Assembly (NCBI RefSeq): GCF_018143015.1
Contig: NC_054741.1
Location: forward strand, 39,150,510 to 39,214,509
Length of the DNA stretch: 64,000 bases
Direction: 5' to 3'
From: Lytechinus variegatus
Taxonomy: Eukaryota; Echinodermata; Echinoidea; Temnopleuroida; Toxopneustidae
Shown here: one piece after another, positions 45,401 through 56,300 of the stretch
How positions within the stretch are numbered: position 1 is the first letter of the stretch
Layout: every line of letters begins with the position of its first letter
Notes under the pieces: model-generated
What the model was told of the DNA's origin: nothing
What the model saw: only the letters and a program-made list of their open reading frames with translations
Database searches by the model: none
Translations under genes and position numbers: made by a program

Positions 45401-46054
45401 TTTGGCTGACGATAATACTTTTTGAAAAACATTCAAAGCGATGACAAATTAAACCAACAAAAATAGAAGATACATACCTTGAACGAAGCCCACAGTGCTA
45501 CCGTTCGTTTGTCAATAAACGTTCCACTGAAGTCTTTACAGTAAAAAGACTGGACACTTTGCCGTCTTCGCGTAACGCTTTGCATCAATTTATTTGTAAA
45601 AAGATTTTATGCCTAGTCTTTCCCTTGTAGTGTCTTTAAATCACGTGCCCTCTTTAGCTAATTAGATGGAAAATTTGGGAGTTAGAAGCGATGTCCGTAT
45701 TTTGTCAACGAGAAGAAAAATCAACGCTTAAATGACGTTAGTATTAGAGGGATATTCACATTCACTTGGGTAAGCTTGTAACCGATTTGCAATCAGCAAC
45801 CGATTCCATTCGATTTCACCATAATTGGCGATCACTTGCCGATCTTCGATCATGCCCCTTGAAGGAAAAAATCGGAAAAAAAAAATTGGCGTAGATCTAG
45901 TTACAGTGCGTGATTGTTCAGAACATATTTCAAGATTGTTATTGAGGTGCTAGCTATTTAGTGGTCGCATTAATCAGAGAAAGACGCGGTATTATCTCTG
46001 ACGATGTTTACGAGGATAGATATCTTCTCTTCCACATCGTGGTCATAGATGCCG
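42456..46054. other. Intergenic DNA between CFDP1 and EEPD1
   Basis: Mostly unrecognised AT-rich sequence. A possible non-coding EEPD1 first exon ends at 42705 before the consensus donor GTAAGT. CpG-containing stretches occur at 44550-44660 and 45480-45600. Consensus-like minus-strand donors (GTAAGC below 45008, GTATGT below 45479) are noted but no protein is seen. Confidence 0.35.
45098..45252 (-). mobile_element. 7SL/Alu-domain-like SINE, copy 2
   Basis: On the minus strand: GTGGGCGCTGTGGTGTGCGC, CTGTAATCCAAGCTATGTGG, CAGAGGTTCGAGCCCTGG, then the same CACGTCTTCCGGATAGTGAC and GACGTAAATAATCATATCTG body as copy 1. The shared non-7SL body shows both come from one family. It lacks a clear (ACAT)n tail. 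Confidence 0.65.
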
Positions 46055-46206
46055 CCGTGAAATTTTTAAAGGTCGTTTTAGGTGCGTTTGTTATGGACAA
46101 TATAAGATCGTAATAATCGCTTCCCATTTCCCGTGAAATTTTTAAAGGTCGTTTTAGGTGCGTTTGTTATGGACAATATAAGATCGTAATAATCGCTTCC
46201 CATTTC
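46055..46206. repeat. 76-bp tandem duplication
   Basis: CCGTGAAATTTTTAAAGGTC through CGCTTCCCATTTC occurs twice head to tail with no visible difference, implying a recent duplication or assembly artefact. Confidence 0.85.
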
Positions 46207-46209
46207 CCG

Positions 46210-46400
46210 TGGCTCATACCCCTTAAACGACATTGCCCTGGGCGGCTACACCCGGCCACTCGATGTGTTGTGAACTGGCAGACATCTTACATGTTCGGGA
46301 GGGGCTACAACGGGCTGGTTCAGACCCGTCACCGTGGATAAACCGCACCCCCGGCTTTTGCTTCTATCCCGCTGAGAAAAAGGTGGGGTTAATAGACCGT
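46210..46400. other. GC-rich block, unidentified
   Basis: About 190 bp far richer in G and C than its surroundings, with an open plus-strand frame (46233-46487) and an open minus-strand frame over the same bases. I cannot match either to a protein family, nor the sequence to a known RNA. It abuts a family B copy. Confidence 0.3.
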
Positions 46401-46424
46401 TACTTACGGTATCCTGTGCGTTTG

Positions 46425-47275
46425 AGGTCACATGTCCAAGGTCAAAGGTCGTTTAAGGTCAATGAACTTTGTTTTCTTTTTGGTTAAATTAGCATCCTAA
46501 CTTCGAAAGTTTATGCATCTAGTTCATGAATCAGACACCCGGGGGGGCCACTTACATTGACGAGTGGATACCATGTGCGACCAAAAAAACACGTAAAAAG
46601 GATGTCTTTTTCACGATAGGGCACATTACGTACGTAACGTGATAAGGGTGTCAAAAACACAAAAATAATGAAAAAAGGGTATCTATTTCGCTAGGAAGAT
46701 TACGTGTTTAGGGTCAAATTTGCGGGGATGATAAAATAAAATTAAAATGTTTTATAAAGGATGTCCTTTTTGCCCCAACACTTCCTGTTTAGAGTCCGAT
46801 TTGCGCGAGGTGTAGAAGGATGTGGGGTCGTACTAAGCCAAATAAGGTAAAGCCGACGACCAAAGGACCCTTAATACTTGTTTAGGGGTTCATTTCAGGT
46901 AATATTTGCCAAGAGTATCGTTTTGTTTCCAATACTTGTTAAGGGTAAGGTTTCACACGCCAGTACTTGTTAAGGGGTGCATTTTCAGAATATGGAAATT
47001 ACGTGTTTAGGGTGCTTTTCGAGACCCCATGGTCGCGCATGGTATCCACTCGTGAATGGAAGTGGCCCAGGATCAGACATAAGGGTAATCAAGTATAGAT
47101 TATTGTTTTGCACACGTCTTAGGTCACATTATCAAAGTCAAAAGGTCATTTAGGGTCAATGGACATAGTGTTTATAATCATATGAATGTTTTCTTTTGTG
47201 AATAATTCTGCAATAGCTGTTGCTGCTGCTTTATTGAATTATGTAATGCAGACGAGACTGCAAAGAAATTCAACT
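46425..47275 (+). repeat. Family B fragment, split by an insertion
   Basis: GAGGTCACATGTCCAAGGTC begins it and GTTCATGAATCAGACA is interrupted by the 46538-47071 element, then ATAAGGGTAATCAAGTATAG resumes. It ends with ATGTAATGCAGACGAGACTGC. Confidence 0.7.
46538..47071. mobile_element. Inverted-repeat element with perfect 8-bp target duplication
   Basis: ATCAGACA occurs at 46530-46537 and again at 47072-47079. The arms GGGCCACTTACATTGACGAG and CTCGTGAATGGAAGTGGCCC are inverted, as are GGATACCATGTGCGACC and GGTCGCGCATGGTATCC. 8-bp duplications fit hAT-type insertion. A relative lies at about 57226-57690. Confidence 0.8.
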
Positions 47276-47441
47276 TGTTAGATGATTGAGTTTTATTTGT
47301 TTTGTTCCCAGTGTTTGAGCTTCTTTCTTTGTTTTCTTTCCTTCTTTCTTCATCCTTTCTTCTATAGATCCTTCCTTCATGCCTCTTTTATTCCTTCTAT
47401 CTAATCTTTCCTCGCTTTCTTTCCTTCGTTTTCTGTGTCTA

Positions 47442-48669
47442 TTTTTGTCTCACATGCATAGCAGAGTGAGACTATAGGCGCCGCTTTTCCGACGGTGACG
47501 GCTGCGGCGGCATCAACATCAAATCTTAACCTAAGGTTAAGTTTTCGAAATGACATCATAACTTAGAAAGAATATGGACCTAGTTCATGAAACTTGGCCA
47601 TAAGGTTAATCAAGTATTACTGAACATCCTATTAGAGTTTTATGTCACATGACCAAGGTCAAAGGTCATTTAGGGTCAATGAACTTTGGCCGATTTGGGG
47701 GTATCTGTTGAATTACAATCAAAATCAAAACTTTAAAAGTTTTTGGATTTGATTCATGAAATTTGGACATAATAGTAATCAAGTATCACTGAATATCCTG
47801 TGCAAGTTTCAGGTCACATGATCAAGGTCAAAGGTCATTTAGGGTCAATAAACTTTGGCCGAATTGGGGGTATTTGTTGAATTACCATCATAACCTTGAA
47901 AGTATGTTGGTCTAGTTCATAAAACTTGGACATAAGAGTAATCAAGTATCACTGAACATTCTTCTTCTGTGTAGTCTGCTTCCTTCAATCCTGAAGATTC
48001 TTGCAGAACTTGGTGAGTAGTGTGTCACAAGGATAAAGTGCATGTGTGCATTTTAGGTCACATGACCAAGGTCAAAGGTCAATGAACTTTGGCCATAATG
48101 GGGGTATCTGTTGAATTACCATCATAACTTTGCAAGTTTATATCTGACTTTTGAAACTTGGACATAAGAGTAATCAAGTATCACTGAATATCCTGTGCAA
48201 GTTTCAGGTCACATGATCAAGGTCAAAGGTCATGTGAGGTCAATGAATTTTGGCCACATTGGGAGCGGCGTAACGAAAAAATATGCGAAGCCTTGGAGCG
48301 GATTTCTCTCTTCTTTTTTCTCAATAAGAAGAAAATGCTATGCCTTGGAGTGGCTTTCTTTGTTCTTTTTCTCAACAAGGCAAAAATGCTATGCCGTGGA
48401 ACGGAAATTTGAGTGTGAAAATGGGGGTCCCCTCCGTGGCACATACCCACTATGCATTATATACTGAGTGCCCCCCCCCCCCCCGGGGGTATTTGTTGAA
48501 TTGCCATCCTATCTCTGTAAGTGTATTGGTCTAGTTCATAAAATGTGGAAATAAGAGTAACCAAGTATCACTGAACATCTTGTGCGAGTTATAGTAGTTT
48601 TCAAAGTCAGCACTGCTGCTATGTTGAATCGCGTGATGCAGGTGAGATGACCGGAGGCGTTCCACTTGT
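47442..48669 (+). repeat. Family B repeat, long copy with internal disruptions
   Basis: Head TTTTGTCTCACATGCATAGC, about six monomers each with ACATGACCAAGGTCAAAGGT-type cores, tail GTGATGCAGGTGAGATGACC. Two non-family inserts are visible at about 47960-48040 and 48258-48490 (AATGCTATGCCTTGGAGTGG repeated with variation, ending in a C-run). Confidence 0.75.
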
Positions 48670-48884
48670 TTTCTTCACTCTTCCCTTTCTTTGCCTTTGC
48701 TTTTTCTTTTTTTTTCCTTCTTATTTTCTTTAATTTTTGACTTCTCCCCTCATATTCTTGTTGTTTATTTGTTCTTTCTTTTTCTTTCCTCTCTTTCCTT
48801 TCTTTTTCTTCTTCCCTTAATTCTTTCCTGTTTTATTTTGTTATTCTTTCTTTCCTTTATTTTTATTTCATTCCTCCCTTCTCC

Positions 48885-48963
<79 letters not shown>

Positions 48964-49000
48964 TCCTTCCTTCCTTCCTTCCTTCCTTCCTTCCTTCCAC
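48670..49000 (+). repeat. Pyrimidine tract with (CTTT)n and (CTTC)n microsatellite
   Basis: C/T-rich sequence. A nearly pure (CTTT) run lies at about 48890-48964, followed by (CTTC) to about 49000. Length is likely polymorphic. Apparent Phe/Leu/Ser or Lys/Glu frames are artefacts. Confidence 0.95.
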
Positions 49001-49268
49001 TGGCACTTCTGCATGATTGCATGTTAGCTTATAAGCAATGGTGCACATAAGCGTTCGTACTGTGTTAAAGTAAAACTGACATTAATGAGGTAAAACAAAA
49101 TCAAATAATTTAGGGGAAAAAATCATGAGAATTTATAATTTCAATTTGCAAAGTCAACGCTGCTGCACATTTTATAGCGTACAGTTCATGCAGTAGATAC
49201 TGGAGTGTTTGCCTTCAACTTGTCACAGTATTTATAACCCATTTCTTTTTAATGTTCTTATCTTGCAG

Positions 49269-49384
49269 AGGCAAGATGAGATGACACTGGAATGACTGCA
49301 TAATAAAAATAACTGACCCAGGAGTAGGTACACAGCTGTTATGAAGACGTTTTTTATTGGTGACTGTTGCATAATCTATGAGCC
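49269..49384 (+). other. EEPD1: EEPD1 5' UTR part of exon with start codon
   Basis: A strong acceptor TTCTTATCTTGCAG ends at 49268, so the coding exon probably begins at 49269 after a non-coding first exon upstream. An in-frame TGA at 49379-49381 sits one codon before the ATG and fixes the start. Confidence 0.5.
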
Positions 49385-50352
49385 ATGGGTATGGTCACTA
49401 GCTGCTGTGGGCGGAGGCCTAAGAAGTCCCGCCTCCATAGTGAACATGATCTCATGTCACCAAAGAAGAAGCGGCACCGTCGTGACATCAGTGCTACATA
49501 TAGTGCCAATGACTTTGTCATGACACTGGATCAGCTTAACATTAACCAAGCAACAGAAGAAGAGCTTATGACCTTACCAACTATCAGCCGCAACATTGCC
49601 CGCAACATAATCCAATATCGCAACCACATTGGTGGGTTTCGGAAAGCAGAAGATCTAGCTCTTGTGTCTGGAGTAGGTGCTAATAAACTTGCTTTAATTC
49701 GGATGGAGATATATTGTGGGAAATATGATCCTGGCAGTCACTCTACACCATCATCTAGTCGAAAGAGTAGTCACCGTTTGAATGCACTCTTGAAACAAAG
49801 TGTTGAAATAAAAGTGGATGTTAATAAAGCTACAGCAATTGATCTGAGCAAAGTATCTGGAATTGGAACAGATTTAGCGCAGCGTATCGTAGATTATAGG
49901 AATGAAGTTGGCCAGTACAAGTTTCTTACAGATGTTAGCAAGGTACCTGAAATAGGGACCTATTATTTTGAAAAGATTAGACACTGTTTGACTATCGATG
50001 ATAATGAAAGCACGTGTAGCACATCAACTACCATGTCAATCATGGAAGACTTCTCCTCAGACTCACTGCCACTCTTGCGAGACCGGGAAAGACCCAATGG
50101 AACCTTACCATCTGGTTATGGGGGATCAAAAAAAGTCCATGTCACATCTGCAACACAGACGGACAATACATCGATGCCTACTCCATTTGCTACAATGCCA
50201 AGGAGAAAAGGACGAATGATGCTACGTCGAACACCTTCTCAACGGATTGGTAGACTACGTGTAGCATCATGGAACCTTCAGAAATTAAGCCTGGATAAAG
50301 TTAAAAACCCTGGAGTGAAGGAAGTCATTTGTATGACCTTGCTGGAAAATGG
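49385..50352 (+). CDS. EEPD1: EEPD1 coding exon 1
   Basis: 968 bp, from GCCATGG to donor GTAAGC (phase 2). The second ATG, at 49391, is less likely because it would remove the conserved Met-Gly lipidation site. Encodes both HhH regions and the first EEP strand with WNLQ. Confidence 0.95.
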
Positions 50353-53300
50353 GTAAGCTTGAGTTACAATAGTAATTATTCTTTCTCTAAGGATAACTTC
50401 AAATGAATAATGATATGTACTGATAATCTCTGGTCCAATCAGATATCATTGTTGTGTGTATGATTCGTAACAATAAGAAAAAAAAATCAGCATTTGAGGC
50501 ACGTTTTCTGCTTTATTTTTTAAATCAATTTTCCTATGAGTTGCTTTACTTTATGTTATTCTCTGTATTTCTTTCAAAAGTGGCTTCTGATAGTAAGTAG
50601 CATCTGAACATTTTGACCCACTTTTAAAAACCAATAAATCAAATGATTAATTCCAGATTTTTAGCTTTTTTTTTTAACAATCCTTTTTTTTCATTTAATG
50701 TGAATTTGTAACATACATTGTACCCCACTCAGAAAATAAATAAATACGTTTTCTTGTTTTGCTTATTATGGTTGCAATTTTATCCGAGAGATTGTAGCGG
50801 GACCTAAAACTTGGCTATGTAGCCTTGTCAGAGATATTATATGTGCGCCTGCATTTTTGCCTTGCTATCGACTTGTTTTAAAAAATTTATTTATGGCATG
50901 TGTTTATTTCCTGGTAATATAATGCTTTTATAAGCCTCCGGCCTTTTACCTTCTGTGAATTTCTGTTTTACTATAGACTCAGCCTAATAGCTTGCCAAGA
51001 CATTGTAGACAGTACTGCATTAGATGAGGTAAGTTCACCATACATGTAAATTGATTGAATCATGATAACAATTCAAAATCCACCTGGGCCCTGTCTAACA
51101 AAGAGTTATGATTGATCCAATCAATCGTAACTCTATTGAAATCCATCCGTGTCATAATTTTCTCTATGAAAAATTTGCACAATGTACTTTGTATGCAAAG
51201 AGGAGCTCAGTGAATTTTCAAGAAAACAATGAATGCATGAATATACATAATAGCTACATGTAGAAAATATTTTGAACAAATTATGTTGACGTTACTGGCC
51301 GTCCATAGTTGCGATTGATTGGATCAATCGTCACTCTTGGCAAGACGGGGCCCAGGGTTTACATCTGTGTGTGCTGTCTTAAACAGACTAATTTCTTTGT
51401 TTTTAAGGCAGTAGATTTTGTCTCTATTACATTGTACATGGTGCTGCATACAAATTGTTGATGAAACGTGCAAATCCCATTGGAAATGTGTACTGTAGCA
51501 AACTACAGCTGCATGCACTTAATATGCATATGCGCCAAACAGTCATATCCAGGGTGACCAGACGTCCCGTATTTCCCGGGATTGTCCCGTATTTTGCTTC
51601 TTTGTCCCGGCGTCCCGACAAACCCTTCCCGGGACGCCTATTTGTCCCGTATTTCAGAATATTGAACAAAATGTATTTAAAAGTGACGATTTTTCATCAA
51701 AATAACCAATAGATGACGAAGCAGAGACAACAATAAAATCGATAAACTTTTGAAAGTTCTGCGGTGATTTTCTTGCTAACCCAATACATCGCAATTAACG
51801 AACTGGCCTCCTGCCATTGTGTGGCAGGCTACTAGCTAGGCATGTAGGATCGGAGCAGATTCTCTCCACCAAACATGCCAAAATACTCACAAAATCGGCG
51901 GGAAATTTGTATGATTATATTATGGGTTCTCAGATTACTGATTTGGAGATGTAATCGGAGGAACAAGTTACTGAGATTTCATAACTAGATTTAGTTGTTT
52001 CAGCTTTCGTTTTGAGTCTTGTTGTGTATGATGCCGCGATGTTTCATTTAATTTTTGTCTCACCTGCGAAGCAAAGTGAGACTATAGGCGCCACTTTTCC
52101 GACGGCGGCGGCGGCGTCAACATCAAATCTTAACCTGAGGTTAAGTTTTTGAAATGACATCATAACTTAGAAAGTATATGGACCTAGTTCATGAAACTTG
52201 GCCATAAGGTTAATCAAGTATTACTGAACATCCTATTAGAGTTTCATGTCACATGACCAAGGTCAAAGGTCATTTAGGGTCAATGAACTTAGACCATGTT
52301 GGAGGAATCAACATCGAAATCTTAACCTGTGGTTAAGTTTTTGAAATGTCATCATAACTTAGAAAATATATGGACCTAGTTCATGAAACTTGGACATAAG
52401 GTTAATCAAGTATCACTGAACATCCTGCATGAGTTTCACGTCACATGACCAAGGTCAAAGGTCATTTAGGGTCAATGAACTTTGGCCGAATTGGGGATAT
52501 CTGTTGAATTCCCATCATAACTTTGAAAGTTTATGGATCTGATTCATGAAACTTGGACATAATAGTAATCAAGCATCACTGAAAATTTTGTGCAAGTTTC
52601 AGGTCTCATGATTAAGGTCAAAGGTCATTTAGGGTCAATGAACTTTGGCCGAATCGGGGGTATCTGTTGAATTACCATCATAACTTTGATAGTTTATTGG
52701 TCTAGTTCATTAAACTTGGACATTAGAGTAATCAAGTATCACTGAACATCCTGTGCACGTTTCAGGTCACATGACCAAGGTCAAAGGTCAATGAACTTTG
52801 GCCGAATTGGGTGTATCTGTTGAATTACCATCATAACTTTGAAAGTTTATGGATCTGATTCATGAAACTTGTACATAAGAGTAATCAAGTATCACTGAAT
52901 ATCCTGTTTGAGTTTCAGGTCACATGATCAAGGTCAAAGGTCATGTAAGGTCAATGAACTTTGGCCATGTTGGGGTTTTTTGGTGAATAACCATCATATC
53001 TCTGTAAGTTTATTGGTCTAGTTCATAAAAAGTGGACATAAGAGTAACCATGTATCACTGAACATCTTGTGCGAGTTAGAGTAGTATTCAAAGTCAGCAC
53101 TGCTGCTATATTGAACCGCGTGATGCAGGTGAGACGGCCAGAGGCATTCCACTTGTTAAGTAAAACAAAATCACTTTCAAATTTTATTCATTTCTAAAAC
53201 AGTTTTTTTATTTCAAAAATATATTTGAAAAACACCAAATTTCATTATGATTTTGTTAGATGATTAGAGTTTTGTGCTTGAAGTTTGAACTCTTTTCCTT

Positions 53301-56300
53301 TTTCTTTCTTTTCTATCCTTCTTTCTTCATCCTTATATCCTTCCTTCTTGCTTGTTTTTGTTCCATCTATCTTTATTTCCTATTTGTCTTTCCTGATCCT
53401 TTCTCTCTCTGTGTGCTCATTTTCTTTCTTTCCTCCCTTTTTCTTACCCGTCTTCTTTATTAAATTTCCTTTTTTATATTTCCTTTATTCTTTTTTCTTA
53501 AATTTTTTTTTCTCCCCCTCCCTTCCTCTCCTTTTTCTTTTAATTCTTTCTCTTCTTCCATTATGTTTTCATTCCCTCCTCACTTCATTCTTCCTCTCTT
53601 TCCTCATTCCTTTCATTCTTTATGTTACTTTTCCTTCTAATTCTTTCCCTTATTCTTTGTTTGTTTCTTTCTTTCAAAGAATGAAGGAAACAGTTTTCTT
53701 TCCTTCATTCTTTCTTTCCTCCTCCTTTTTCTTACTTTTTTTCTCTCCTTTATTTTGTCTTTCATACATGTATTCTTCTTCCATATTTCTTTTTCTTTCT
53801 TTCTGTATTCAATTCAAAGAATGACGGAAACATTTTCTCTCTTTTATTCTTTCTTTCATCATTTTATTCTGTCTATTCTTTTTTCTCAATTCATCTCTTT
53901 TCTTTCGTCTTTTCTTTCTCTCCTTCATTCTTTCGTTCGCCCTTCCAATTCTTTATAATTTGTCACAGGTGTAACAGTGTGTAGCCTTCTTTGTTGATCT
54001 TTTTTGTCGATTGTCCCGTATTTCATTTTGTGAAATCTGGTCACCCCGCTCATATCGTCGACACTGCATTGATTTTGCACGTGAAAAAGCCATATGACGT
54101 TTTGACTGATCGCGGGCATTGAAATCACGGTCATTTGCGTTTTTGTACAGGGAAAAATCTAAACCGCTCAAATCAAAATTGCAAGCATGTAATTCTTCTG
54201 CGATATTTTCTCTGATCCTTTGTTTTGTGTAAAAATAAAGACACCAATGTCAAGCAATTGTCTTAGTCTTTCCAACCATGTATTTTTCTAGCAATGGATA
54301 TGTTACAAGGCTGGGGAACTAAGTGAAAATTATAGTAAACATTGAGGTTGATTTTTCTCTGAAATGGGTTTGAACCATTGTACGTGTGATACGGCAGTTT
54401 GGATGACCACCGAAGAAGTGTAGGCCTGTGGACCTAGTTTATAAAACTTGGACATAAAGAGTAATCATGTATCACTGCACGTCTTGCACGAGTTTCAGGT
54501 CATATGATCAAGGTCAAAGGTCATTTGGCATCAAATAAACTTGGTCTATGTTGGGGCATCAACATTGAAATCTTAACAAAAGTTAAGAAGTTTTTAAATG
54601 GTACTAGATCAGGTCACATGATCATGTTCAAAGGTAATTTATGGTTAGTGAAATTAGTTGGAAAGGTGTTTTTTCTCGCCTCCATAGCAGAGTGAGACTA
54701 TAGGCGCTGTTTTCCAACAGCAGCGACGGCAGCGTAAACATTGAAAATGCGTTGCTGTGTTTAGTACTAGTAGTTTACAAGCTTCCATTGGTATCTGATT
54801 TTTCAATTTTACTTTTGGGTCTGGTCTGAGTCTTAAAGTTTTTTATTATCATAACTTCAAAAGTTTATGGACTTGTTTCATGAAACTGGGATATAAAAGA
54901 AAATATCACATCATCCTGCATGAGTTTCTGGTCACATACTGTAACCATGGTCAATGAACTTTAACTATGTTGGAGTTATCAACATTGAAATCTGAACCAA
55001 GGTTAAGTTTTTGAAATGTCCTCATAACTTTGAAAGTAGTAGATCTATTTCATGAAACTTGTATATAAGAGTAATCAAGTATCATGGGTTGTCTTGCATG
55101 AGTTTCAGGTTACATGATTGAGATCAAAGGTCATTTTGGGGCAGTGGACTTTTATAATTGGGGTATTTTTTAAATGTAATAACTTTGAAAGTAAATGGAT
55201 TTTTAGTCATGAAACTTTGACATATGGTAATCAAATCTCATTTTGCACAAGTTTCCGGTCACATGACTGAGGTCAAAGGTAATTTAAGTTCAATCAATTT
55301 CATACACACGTCATCGTATTAGTTGTTTTCAAAGTCAGCACTGCTGCTACATGTACATTGAATTGTGTATGCAGGCAAGACTGCCAGAGGGCAGAGGCGT
55401 TCCACTTGTACGTGAATAATTATTCAGTATTTGTTTTCGAGTCAGCATTGCTGATCTATATTGACTTGCGTAATGCAGGTGAGACTGCCAGAAGAGTCCG
55501 ATTTGATTATAACTATAACAACATACAATATTTTTATAACCAACCAAAAGGGGACACAATTTTCTGTTTAAAAAATACATGTGAAAGTTGTCCTAACCAC
55601 TAAGTTACCAATTTGAGATTTACATAGTGATTTCATTTCTTATGGAGCTGAAATTAATTCCTGGCCCTGTTGTGTAAAAGTTAACATTGGATGGCAAAGA
55701 TACCATAATAGTAACTTTTATGCAATGGGGCACAGGTCCAATTTCAGTCAAGCCTTCACAATTCAGTGTTTCTTCTTTTTTTCTCTCTCACTCAAATAAT
55801 TTTACTGGCAAGGATGAATTTAGCTTAATAATGGACTTACCATGCATAAACTTGCTTAAGTTTTATAGAAAGTAGAAATAAATTCTGCAATTAGATTAGC
55901 ATTCATGTGATTTTCATAATGCTACCTACGTGTACTGACCTTGATGTATGTGATGGTGACACAGCAAGCAAATATTTCAAGTACCCCAAATACTAACTCA
56001 TGCTTTGTTGGTACCCAATTGCGGTATCATTGTGTGTGTGCAATTATGTGAAAGGATTCGGGCCATTTCACTTCAAGTTGGTATTGTTTTTTGTTCACAT
56101 TATACACACAATAACATTTTTCCATCTATACAATTCTCAGAATATTATCAACACTAAAAGTATACAGAGACTTATCGGGCCATTTCACTTCAAGTGGGTT
56201 TTGTTTTATTCACATTTGCACACAATGAAAAATATTCCATAATGTTATCAAAATTATTATTAACACTTAAAAAGTATACAGAGACCTACAGCCTGGTTGG

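Larger units (their letters stand above)
51550..54048. mobile_element. hAT-like element, 2.5 kb, filled by later insertions
   Basis: Ends CAGGGTGACCAGA and TCTGGTCACCCCG are inverted. Flanks GTCATATC (51542-51549) and CTCATATC (54049-54056) match at 7 of 8 positions. The CCCGTATTT, TCCCGGGAC and GTCCCG motifs near the left end recall hAT-Tip100-type MITEs. Most of the interior is a family B copy and a pyrimidine tract, so the original element was probably short. Confidence 0.7.

Noticed and set aside
48691..49050. Long plus-strand Phe/Leu/Ser frame and minus-strand Lys/Glu frames
   Set aside because: They translate a (CTTT)n and (CTTC)n tract; no domain or splice context.
53285..53824. 179-codon plus-strand frame
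   Set aside because: Pure pyrimidine-tract translation rich in Phe, Ser and Leu; low complexity, inside an insertion.
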